Below, piece by piece: positions 1 through 6,246 of a stretch of DNA of 11,210 bases (the stretch's first letter is position 1; every line of letters starts with the position of its first letter). The notes under the pieces were generated by a model. It worked only from the letters and a program-made list of their open reading frames with translations. It made no database searches and had not been told where the DNA came from. Origin of the DNA: an uncultured Desulfomonile sp. Its GTDB lineage: Bacteria; Desulfobacterota; Desulfomonilia; Desulfomonilales; Desulfomonilaceae. A program made the translations under genes and the position numbers. The stretch covers positions 1-11,210 of the forward strand of contig CAIXMD010000537.1 in assembly GCA_903920415.1 (NCBI GenBank), written 5' to 3'.

Positions 1-21
1 CGTGTAGAAAACAAGGGGGGG

Positions 22-255
22 GTGGATCAAGACAAGGTTCCCGAAGGCTGGACCGCCATGACAATGGAAGACCCGCTGACCGGTAAGCCCATACCGGTTT
101 TGCACGGGCCGGTAATCCCCCAGCAGAGAATTATGTACCTTGTCCAAGGCGATTCTTATATTTATTATATTTTCTTGAGAGCCGATGGAGATGCCGTGGA
201 TCAAGCAATAAAGAAGCTTGATACATTCGTACGAGAAGGCATTGAATACAAATAG
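22..255 (+). CDS. Small hypothetical protein, possibly the 3' end of a longer gene
   Basis: This frame encodes about 77 residues from a GTG at 22, ending at TAG 253-255. I do not recognise the family. The middle has a Pro-rich stretch (PLTGKPIPVLHGPVIPQQ), followed by a hydrophobic, Tyr-rich strand (SYIYYIFLRADG) and a C-terminal amphipathic helix, which suggests a small alpha/beta fold. There are no cysteines, no signal peptide and no clear membrane segment. The start is uncertain. The frame is open to the left edge of the window, so this may be the tail of a larger gene. The GTG at 22 is fused to a run of eight G, which leaves no proper ribosome-binding-site spacing. The ATG at 58 has GAAGG (43-47) ten bases upstream and is a good alternative. 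The gene lies 73 bp before the radical SAM gene on the same strand, so co-transcription is possible. Confidence 0.5.
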   Translation: MDQDKVPEGWTAMTMEDPLTGKPIPVLHGPVIPQQRIMYLVQGDSYIYYIFLRADGDAVDQAIKKLDTFVREGIEYK

Positions 256-315
256 CAACTGTGCGAGAAATAAAAGAGGCGTGTTGAGTCGTCCGAAAGA
301 TTGTCAGAAAAAAGT

Positions 316-320
316 GAGGA
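316..320 (+). promoter_or_regulatory. Ribosome binding site that decides the radical SAM start
   Basis: GAGGA lies 8 bases before GTG 329. This supports a start at 329 over the upstream in-frame TTG 218, GTG 281 and GTG 314, none of which has a well-spaced purine-rich site. Confidence 0.6.
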
Positions 321-328
321 ACCAGACT

Positions 329-1201
329 GTGAGATATGAAGGCGCAGTATATAGGCCCCCGAGTGAGGCCGGAAGCCTAATAATTCAAGCCACATTAGGC
401 TGTCACCACAATAAGTGTACTTTTTGCGGGAGCTATCGTGATAAGCCTTTCAGTATCCGGAGTATAGATAAGATTCGCGAAGATCTAGCCGAAGCCCGTT
501 ACATGGGACCTATACAGAGGGTTTTTCTTGCTGATGGGGATGCCTTGTGCATTTCTCAGAAACGACTCATAGAGATTCTGGAATCAGTAAACGAATTTTT
601 TCCTTCTGTGGATAGAATAGGTATTTATGCTAATGCAGGCAACATTCTACACAAATCTATCGAGGACCTTGAAGCCCTTCGAACACAAAAATTAAAGATA
701 ATATACATGGGAGTTGAGACCGGTGACGAGGCTCTATTAGAAAAGATATTCAAAGGAGCCACGTACAATCAACTAATAGAAGCGGGCCGAAGGGTAAAAG
801 ACTCAAGCATACTTCTTTCCGTTACCGTGTTGCTCGGAATAGGCGGCATTGATGGAAGCGAAACTCACGCTCGCGAAACAGCCAAGATACTCACTGATCT
901 GGACCCGGATTATGTTGGGGCTCTGAGCGTTATCGTGGTCCCAGGGACTCCCCTGTATGAAGACTTCAAACAGGGAAGGTTTCGTCTCCCGGATCCATTT
1001 GGGCTCATACAAGAGTTACGAACAATGATTGCGGAATCATCATTTACCAATTGCGTATTCAGGTCCAACCATGCATCAAATTATTTACCTGTCAAAGCCA
1101 CGCTTCCGAGAGACAAACCAAGAATCCTGGAGGATATAGACAGGGTATTGAATACCCGAGATCAGACCAGCCTGAGACCCGAATTCCTGCGAGCTTTATA
1201 G
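329..1201 (+). CDS. Radical SAM domain protein with CX4CX2C cluster motif
   Basis: This is a 290-residue radical SAM enzyme. The cluster-binding cysteines are C25, C30 and C33 in GCHHNKCTFCGSY, with CX4CX2C spacing instead of the usual CX3CX2C; an aromatic residue precedes the last Cys, as expected. It should bind a [4Fe-4S] cluster and S-adenosylmethionine and generate a 5'-deoxyadenosyl radical. Further family-like motifs are GVETGDE (residues 128-134), in the place of the SAM-contacting glycine/glutamate segment, and the C-terminal FRSNHASNYLPVKATLP (244-260). The N-terminal YRPPSEAGSLIIQ is typical of short radical SAM oxidoreductases loosely annotated as Fe-S oxidoreductases or coproporphyrinogen-oxidase-like. 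There is no cobalamin-binding domain and no extra ferredoxin domain. The substrate is unknown to me. The frame stays open upstream to TTG 218, overlapping the previous gene, but the ribosome binding site and family N-terminus favour 329. The product is cytosolic and should be oxygen-sensitive. Confidence 0.85.
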   Translation: MRYEGAVYRPPSEAGSLIIQATLGCHHNKCTFCGSYRDKPFSIRSIDKIREDLAEARYMGPIQRVFLADGDALCISQKRLIEILESVNEFFPSVDRIGIYANAGNILHKSIEDLEALRTQKLKIIYMGVETGDEALLEKIFKGATYNQLIEAGRRVKDSSILLSVTVLLGIGGIDGSETHARETAKILTDLDPDYVGALSVIVVPGTPLYEDFKQGRFRLPDPFGLIQELRTMIAESSFTNCVFRSNHASNYLPVKATLPRDKPRILEDIDRVLNTRDQTSLRPEFLRAL

Positions 1202-1206
1202 AGATT

Positions 1207-1221
1207 CTTGTCGACGACAAG
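1207..1221. repeat. Perfect 15-bp palindrome after the radical SAM stop
   Basis: CTTGTCG-A-CGACAAG is a perfect inverted repeat with 7-bp arms and a 1-bp centre, starting 6 bases after the stop codon. No T-run follows, so it is not an intrinsic terminator. The short centre fits a protein-binding site better than an RNA hairpin, but it could be chance. Confidence 0.4.
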
Positions 1222-1300
1222 GTATGGGGTGTAGCGCGTACTCATGACTTATATTGCTTTCCAAAGACTCAGAAGCAAGTACCATGGTAGCTAAAATTCC

Positions 1301-1329
1301 TTGACGAAATATTTGAAGCGCTACAGTAT
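1301..1329 (+). promoter_or_regulatory. Candidate sigma-70 promoter for the ferredoxin-sensor-phosphatase operon
   Basis: TTGACG (1301-1306) matches 5 of 6 bases of the -35 consensus. With a 17-bp spacer it is followed by CAGTAT (1324-1329), a weak -10 with 3 of 6 matches. Transcription from here would give a leader of about 135 bases before ATG 1473. The 1202-1472 gap is the only sizeable gap before this operon, so a promoter is expected here. The exact site is uncertain. Confidence 0.3.
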
Positions 1330-1456
1330 GGGGGTTGTGTTAAAATTTTTCCTTATAGACAACAATCACCGGTATACTGGATCCTATTACTCTGATTAGG
1401 CTCCAGGTCATATCGACCGTTCCATTCCAAAAAGTTAACACATCGGTTTTACTCTG

Positions 1457-1463
1457 AAAGGAG
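1457..1463 (+). promoter_or_regulatory. Strong ribosome binding site of the NuoE-like gene
   Basis: AAAGGAG lies 9 bases before ATG 1473 and fixes that start. Confidence 0.75.
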
Positions 1464-1472
1464 TTCAAACCC

Positions 1473-1721
1473 ATGCGAGTGATTACAGTTTGCGTGGGGA
1501 GTGCCTGCCATCTCAAGGGATCTCACGAGATAATAGGCTACTTCAAGGATGCCATAAAAGACGCGGGGTTGGATGGGAAAGTCGAGCTGAAGGGTGCTTT
1601 CTGCATGGATCAATGCACTGACGGTGCCAACCTTCTTATTGACGAGGAAGTTTTCCATGCCGGTTCAGTCGATGACGCTCGCAAAATCTTTGAAACAGAG
1701 ATACTCCATAAGCTGAAATAA
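1473..1721 (+). CDS. NuoE-like thioredoxin-fold [2Fe-2S] ferredoxin
   Basis: This 82-residue protein consists only of the thioredoxin-like [2Fe-2S] domain found at the C-terminus of NuoE and of hydrogenase subunits such as HndA. The four expected cluster ligands are present in two pairs: C7 and C12 (VCVGSACHLKGS, CX4C) and C44 and C48 (GAFCMDQCTDG, CX3C). The N-terminal helical domain of full NuoE (about 160 residues) is absent, so this is the short stand-alone form. It should carry single electrons in the cytosol or report redox state to a partner. The gene lies 14 bp before the membrane sensor and leads an operon that ends with a PP2C-type phosphatase. Short NuoE-like proteins occupy this position in clusters around sensory or bifurcating [FeFe] hydrogenases, so an H2/redox signalling role is inferred rather than shown. 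It is not part of a complex I operon here. Confidence 0.85.
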   Translation: MRVITVCVGSACHLKGSHEIIGYFKDAIKDAGLDGKVELKGAFCMDQCTDGANLLIDEEVFHAGSVDDARKIFETEILHKLK

Positions 1722-1722
1722 A

Positions 1723-1735
1723 AGGTGGAACCACC
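1723..1735 (+). promoter_or_regulatory. Ribosome binding site inside a small inverted repeat
   Basis: AGGTGG (1723-1728) is the ribosome binding site for ATG 1736, with 7 bases of spacing. GGTGG (1724-1728) and CCACC (1731-1735) form an inverted repeat whose right arm touches the start codon. In RNA the feasible form is a 4-bp stem, GGUG/CACC, with a GAAC loop. It could partly hide the site when translation of the upstream gene is low. Confidence 0.45.
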
Positions 1736-4039
1736 ATGGACCCAGGGAGATCACGAAGTAAACCGTGGAAGAGTTGGAGTGACTTTACGGGGTGGGCCCA
1801 GGATTTTTCCCTGAATCAAAAGGTGCTGGGAGGATTCCTGGGAGTGGCTGTGCTGGTAGGCCTTGCGACCAGTTTTATCGGCACAAGGCTTGCCAGGGAA
1901 ACCATTTTGGACCGGGCCCGGATTCGTCTTTCCAGCGATCTGGCTACCGCCGGTTTCATTTTTAGGACAGCCCAGGAGAACCTGGAACTCAAACTTCGCC
2001 TCACCGCCGGTTCTGAAAAGATCAAAGAGGCCATTGAAAAAGGAGATTTGCGAGATATACGGAACCGGCTCGCGGTTATTTCTCTGGAGAACGACCTGGA
2101 TTTTCTTTCCGTCACCGATGATCAGGGGCGGGTCTTGGTCAGAGCTTTTATCCCGTATGATAAACAAAGCGGTAATGTTTTATCGGACTTTATAGTGGCT
2201 GAGGCCTTGAAAGGAAAAAACGCATCAGGGGTGCGGCTTATTTCTGCTGAAAGGCTCGGGGAAGAAAATCCTACACTAATGATGCGTCTAGGCAAGGATG
2301 CTGATAAAACCGGTATGGTCCTGGAAGCGGCTCATCCCTTGATGGTCGAAACAAGGGTGGTTGGAACTCTTTATGCCGGGATCCTGCTAAACAACAATAA
2401 TTTCATAGTAGAACGAATTTCGGAGCGACTTTTCAAAGGAGAAGTTTACGGAGAAAAAGAGATTGGCTACGTGACCATATATCAAGGTGACGTATCCATC
2501 AGCACAACCTTGAAGGGAAAGGACGGCTTGCCCCGTGTCGGCACAAAGGCCGGCGCGAAAATACGGGAAGAGGTCTTGGAGAAAAACAGGTCGGAAATAA
2601 GTAGGGATAAACAGTTAGGAACGGAATACCTTTCAGCCGCCGAACCAATACGGAATAATGAGGGGAAAGTCATAGGCGCATTGCAAGTTGCAACTCAGCA
2701 GGAGCCTATTACCCTGGTGGTGGACCGTCTAGTTGCCACTTTCCTTGTAATAGGGCTTCTCGGGGTTATCCTTATGGGTGCAATTACCTATTTCCTTGTC
2801 AAATGGATCAATCGCCCACTGGAACAGATGCTGAATTCAGCCAAGAGGGCTGCTGAGGGGGATCTGAGCCATGAGGTACCAGTGATAGCTCATGATGAGG
2901 TGGGAGAGTTGGCCGCTACTTTCAACCTTATGATTCGAAACCTGGCGGAGTCACGTAGCAAGTTGGAAGAGAGGGGCAAACAACTTGCTTCCAAGGTTGA
3001 GGCTCAGACTGGAGAACTCGATCAGGCTAGGGAGCAGGTGGCCAGAGTGTCCAAGCTGGCTTCACTGGAAAAAATGGCCGACGGAATGGCTCACATTATG
3101 GCACACATCTCAGATCCACTTGTAAGTTTTGCCGGGATCGAAGAAGACAGCGGCACCACAAGCAGGATACTCGTCCTCGATAGTGACGAGGAAGTGCTGG
3201 GTGTATGTGAGAGGATTCTTGAAAGCGAAGGTTTAGATGTAAAAACAACTGAGTCTGTCCAAGAGGCTTTAAAAGAGTTGGAAAGAGAATTCTACGATGT
3301 GATCGTGGCTGACATAGATATGCCCGAGATTGGTGGCCTGGAACTGCTCAAAGAAATCAAGTTCCGACAGCCGGAAATTCTCGTGATTATGACAGCACCT
3401 TTCAAGTCTACGGAAGAAGCGGTGGAAACCGTCAAGATGGGAGCTTATGACTACATCCCCAAGCCATTCGGCCCGCATCAGATATTGCTCATGGTTTACA
3501 CCGCGTTGCAAAGCAGGGAGGTGGTTGCGAAAACTCGGCGACAACATGCGGAGCAGAGGGCCGAGACGATTTTTCAGCGATTGCCGGTGGCCATAGCTTT
3601 GGCTGATGAAGCTCACCGTGTAGTATATAATAACAGGGCTTTTATAGAACTTGCCGGTGGGGACGGGCAAGAGGTAGTTCAAGGAAAGACATTCAGGGAG
3701 CTATTCGGAGTGGACCCCCTGGAGTCTGATGAAGAAACAGGGGGCTCCAAGTGGTTGAAACTGGAAAATGTTGGCCGGACAGCCAAATTATACAATTTCA
3801 AGTTGCCGGAGGAAAATCTGCGGGTGCTAATGCTTGTTGACATCACTGAAACGGTTATTAAAGACCAGCAAGCGGACGTGTTTAAGACTGAAACCATAAC
3901 GAAAGCCCAACAGGTAATTCACCAACAAATGCGAGTAGCCCAGGAGATAGCAGGACTACTGGGAGAGACCACGGCCGAGACAAAAGCAGTGCTTTTCGAG
4001 TTGATCAAACTTGCGGGAAACCTTGGAGCATCCCGATGA
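1736..4039 (+). CDS. Membrane sensor: Cache-HAMP-degenerate H-box-receiver-PAS protein
   Basis: This is a 767-residue multidomain signalling protein. In order: a basic cytoplasmic N-terminus; membrane segment 1 (about 30-49); a long extracytoplasmic region (about 50-330) that looks like a double Cache sensor domain (DFLSVTDDQGRVLVRA, EPIRNNEGKVIGALQVAT); membrane segment 2 (about 331-356); HAMP (about 355-408, with NRPLEQM and DEVGELAATFN); a coiled coil (about 405-445); a histidine-kinase-like H-box remnant (SLEKMADGMAHIMAHISDPL, 443-462); a complete receiver domain (about 477-590); and a PAS-like domain (about 610-705). The receiver has acidic residues D482 and D484, phosphoacceptor D526 (ADIDMP), T553 and K576 (PKPF). 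No HATPase_c N, G1 or G2 boxes are present, so it cannot be a kinase alone. The C-terminal tail (QMRVAQEIAGLLGETTAETK, 731-750) recalls, from memory, the tail of PAS-containing sensory [FeFe] hydrogenases. It overlaps the phosphatase gene by 4 bp, so the two are probably translationally coupled and act in one pathway. Confidence 0.8.
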   Translation: MDPGRSRSKPWKSWSDFTGWAQDFSLNQKVLGGFLGVAVLVGLATSFIGTRLARETILDRARIRLSSDLATAGFIFRTAQENLELKLRLTAGSEKIKEAIEKGDLRDIRNRLAVISLENDLDFLSVTDDQGRVLVRAFIPYDKQSGNVLSDFIVAEALKGKNASGVRLISAERLGEENPTLMMRLGKDADKTGMVLEAAHPLMVETRVVGTLYAGILLNNNNFIVERISERLFKGEVYGEKEIGYVTIYQGDVSISTTLKGKDGLPRVGTKAGAKIREEVLEKNRSEISRDKQLGTEYLSAAEPIRNNEGKVIGALQVATQQEPITLVVDRLVATFLVIGLLGVILMGAITYFLVKWINRPLEQMLNSAKRAAEGDLSHEVPVIAHDEVGELAATFNLMIRNLAESRSKLEERGKQLASKVEAQTGELDQAREQVARVSKLASLEKMADGMAHIMAHISDPLVSFAGIEEDSGTTSRILVLDSDEEVLGVCERILESEGLDVKTTESVQEALKELEREFYDVIVADIDMPEIGGLELLKEIKFRQPEILVIMTAPFKSTEEAVETVKMGAYDYIPKPFGPHQILLMVYTALQSREVVAKTRRQHAEQRAETIFQRLPVAIALADEAHRVVYNNRAFIELAGGDGQEVVQGKTFRELFGVDPLESDEETGGSKWLKLENVGRTAKLYNFKLPEENLRVLMLVDITETVIKDQQADVFKTETITKAQQVIHQQMRVAQEIAGLLGETTAETKAVLFELIKLAGNLGASR
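3086..3109 (+). repeat. Tandem 12-bp repeat encoding MAHI-MAHI in the H-box remnant
   Basis: ATGGCTCACATT (3086-3097) is followed directly by ATGGCACACATC (3098-3109), matching at 10 of 12 positions. It encodes MAHI twice (residues 451-458 of the sensor), exactly where a histidine kinase would have its phosphoacceptor His. The two differences are silent third-base changes, so the protein repeat is exact. Confidence 0.6.
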
Positions 4040-5193
4040 CTGAACCGCTTTTTATTGAGTCAGGGGGTGCAAATATATGCAAGCACGGGGAGATTCTCTG
4101 CGGCGATTCCTTGTCGGTAGCCCCAATAACCGGCGGTAAACTCATGGTCCTTTCCGATGGGTTGGGTAGCGGTGTAAAGGCCAATATCCTGGCTACTCTT
4201 ACAACCAAGATTGCTACTCGTCTCATAGAAAGAGGGCTCCCTCTGGAAGAAGTTGTTTATACTCTCACAGATACGCTCCCGGAATGTAAGGTCAGGAAAA
4301 TAGCTTATAGTACGTTCACTCTGCTCAAGGTGCAAGAAGACGGAAGAGCTTACCTCGCGGAATTCGATAATCCCCCTACTTTCTATCTCAAACGAGGCTA
4401 CGTCAGTCAGTTGAAATACAGGGAAAGAATCATCGGCACCCGTAAAATTCGGGAGTCGCATGTCCATGTGGAGTCTGGAGACTGGCTGGTGACAGTGAGC
4501 GATGGGGAAATCCATGCCGGAATAGGGGGTCTGCTGAACCTTGGATGGGATTGGTCAAAGATTGCCAAGTTTCTTGAAACACAGATTTACGAGGATATTT
4601 CGGCAAAAAAAGTTGCTCAGATCCTCGTAGATCAGGCTCGACAACTCTACGAGGACAAACCGGGTGACGACACAACTGTCGGTGTTTTGAAAATACGCCC
4701 AAAACGATTTGGCTCCTTCATGATAGGGCCTCCATTCAATCGTGAAGAAGATGAGGTTGTAGTCAAGAGGTTTCTGGAACTCCCAGGGCGAAAAATCGTT
4801 AGTGGCGGCACTACCGCCGGGATACTCGGGAAGAAGCTCGGCAAAGATATTACCGTTGATCTTTCCACGATGACGAACAAGATTCCACCCACCGGCAAGA
4901 TGGAAGGGATAGACTTGGTCACCGAAGGTGTGCACACCGTGAACCACACATTGGAGATACTGGAGAAGGTGACGGAAACCGAAGAACTTGTCGGTCAGCG
5001 GGACGGGTCTAGTCGCCTGGCCTGGGAACTTCTATTTGCCGACACTGTCTATATGTTTCTTGGCCAAGCTATCAACCCCGCCCACCTGAATCCGAACCTG
5101 CCCCAGGAGATGGGCTTTAAAAGCCGCAGTGTCCATGCAATAGCAAGTCTATTGAAAGAAAGGGGCAAAGAGGTTTTTCTTGAAATTCATTGA
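4036..5193 (+). CDS. SpoIIE/PP2C-type serine phosphatase with extra C-terminal domain
   Basis: This 385-residue protein has an N-terminal SpoIIE-like PP2C phosphatase domain (about 1-220). Candidate metal-binding acidic residues are in order: D24 (LCGDS), D41 (LSDGLGSG), D156 (TVSDGE) and D211/D212 (KPGDDTT). It should dephosphorylate Ser/Thr on a protein partner in the cytosol using Mn or Mg. Residues about 221-385 form a second, uncharacterised domain (MIGPPFNREED, KIVSGGTTAGILGK, and a helical C-terminus) with no kinase or anti-sigma features that I can see. There is no membrane segment, so its sensory input probably comes from the neighbouring Cache-HAMP-receiver protein. The start ATG 4036 overlaps the previous stop as ATGA and has GGAG (4025-4028) 7 bases upstream. 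Phosphatases of this type occur next to sensory [FeFe] hydrogenases; the target here is unknown, and no anti-sigma factor gene is nearby. Confidence 0.85.
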   Translation: MTEPLFIESGGANICKHGEILCGDSLSVAPITGGKLMVLSDGLGSGVKANILATLTTKIATRLIERGLPLEEVVYTLTDTLPECKVRKIAYSTFTLLKVQEDGRAYLAEFDNPPTFYLKRGYVSQLKYRERIIGTRKIRESHVHVESGDWLVTVSDGEIHAGIGGLLNLGWDWSKIAKFLETQIYEDISAKKVAQILVDQARQLYEDKPGDDTTVGVLKIRPKRFGSFMIGPPFNREEDEVVVKRFLELPGRKIVSGGTTAGILGKKLGKDITVDLSTMTNKIPPTGKMEGIDLVTEGVHTVNHTLEILEKVTETEELVGQRDGSSRLAWELLFADTVYMFLGQAINPAHLNPNLPQEMGFKSRSVHAIASLLKERGKEVFLEIH

Positions 5194-5269
5194 TTATGAT
5201 TGAGCAAGGCCGGTTTTCTCCTTAAATAATGAATGCCGTATCCACACCTAATTAAAGGATTCAGTAATT

Positions 5270-6136
5270 ATGGATCATTTTTATCCGGTATGCCGGAAAG
5301 AGAATCGTCCTGTTGACGGTTTCGACTTGATTACAGTTCTCGGACTAATGAAGGAGTATAATCTGCAAGAAATTTGGAGACGGTACCTAGCCAGTGAGGC
5401 ACAAGGCCTAAACGTAAGTATGTACGTTGAATCGGAAAGTTATTTTCTAGAAATGCATCTTCAAAAGATGCATAGGATCATTCTCTCGGAAAAATTCAAC
5501 ACGAATCCCTTCTTTATGCAGCAGGTAATCCAACGGATTACCGCAACTCACGGCCATAAACTTATAATGGATAAGATACGACACCAGGGCATTGATACAG
5601 GAGACAACCCCATTTCGCTGTCCTGTTCAATGGGAAATACAATCATAGACCTGATTGTTAACAGAAACGAACCATTCTCGGAAAATTCTCAACGACCTTT
5701 CGGTACCACATATATAGAAGTGGAAGAACAACGCCCCACAGATATCTACGATCTTTCCTCCACTCTATATCTCTGCCAGCAAAACCTCACTGATACTATT
5801 CTTCGCCGCTATCGTGATACTGAAGTGGGCGAAAAAGATTCGTCCAAGCCTGAGGTGAACTTGGCTTCCCATGTAGGTGACTACGAAACAAACTTGAACT
5901 TTCACTGCGTTTCGACTCGTGAAAATAGAACCATACCGCCTCCGGGAAACGCATCGGTTCATACTATTCACCAGGTCCTTCAACGAATGAATTTTCGACA
6001 TACGCCGGACCTCATATTGAAAGAACTAAAAAATGTGGGGCTCTCTGTCACTTTGGAGCAAGTGACCACAGAGTTCACCCTGCGCAGGTACATCAACAAT
6101 ACCGCACTAAGAATAGACTTCTCTAGGATCTTTTGA
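5270..6136 (+). CDS. Hypothetical protein, no recognised family
   Basis: This 288-residue protein is not one I recognise. AAAGGA (5254-5259) lies 10 bases before ATG 5270, a good ribosome binding site. It has no signal peptide or membrane segment. Cysteines are few (C8, C119, C169, C214) and do not form a cluster motif. The N-terminal half (about 15-110) looks helical, with several His residues; the middle (about 110-225) is mixed and polar; the C-terminus (about 230-288) is predicted helix-turn-helix-like, with DLILKELKNVGLSVTLEQVT, which by eye could be a winged-helix segment. That reading is weak. It follows the phosphatase by 76 bp with no terminator between, so it may belong to the same transcript and sits where a hydrogenase gene might be expected. 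The next gene converges on it from the other strand. Confidence 0.6.
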   Translation: MDHFYPVCRKENRPVDGFDLITVLGLMKEYNLQEIWRRYLASEAQGLNVSMYVESESYFLEMHLQKMHRIILSEKFNTNPFFMQQVIQRITATHGHKLIMDKIRHQGIDTGDNPISLSCSMGNTIIDLIVNRNEPFSENSQRPFGTTYIEVEEQRPTDIYDLSSTLYLCQQNLTDTILRRYRDTEVGEKDSSKPEVNLASHVGDYETNLNFHCVSTRENRTIPPPGNASVHTIHQVLQRMNFRHTPDLILKELKNVGLSVTLEQVTTEFTLRRYINNTALRIDFSRIF

Positions 6137-6246
6137 AACAGAGGACAGAACCTACAAGACATCACAACAGAATGCTACCAAACATGTTGAGCCGTGTCAT
6201 TTCGATCTGGGCTTTTTTCAGAGACCTGAGGCCTAGTCTCAAATAA

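Noticed and set aside
1051..1290. Plus-strand frame overlapping the end of the radical SAM gene and extending past its stop
   Set aside because: The radical SAM protein has a natural C-terminus at 1201 and the extension shows no family similarity, so neither a second gene nor a frameshift is supported.
1751..2167. Minus-strand frame of 138 codons inside the sensor gene
   Set aside because: It lies wholly within the well-supported sensor coding region (membrane segment and Cache domain), with no motif of its own.
4060..4515. Minus-strand frame of 151 codons inside the phosphatase gene
   Set aside because: It is antisense to the conserved PP2C motifs and has no features of its own.
6221..6240. 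GAGAC...GTCTC inverted repeat between the convergent genes as a terminator
   Set aside because: The stem is only 5 bp with a 10-base loop, and no T-run follows on either strand in the required orientation.
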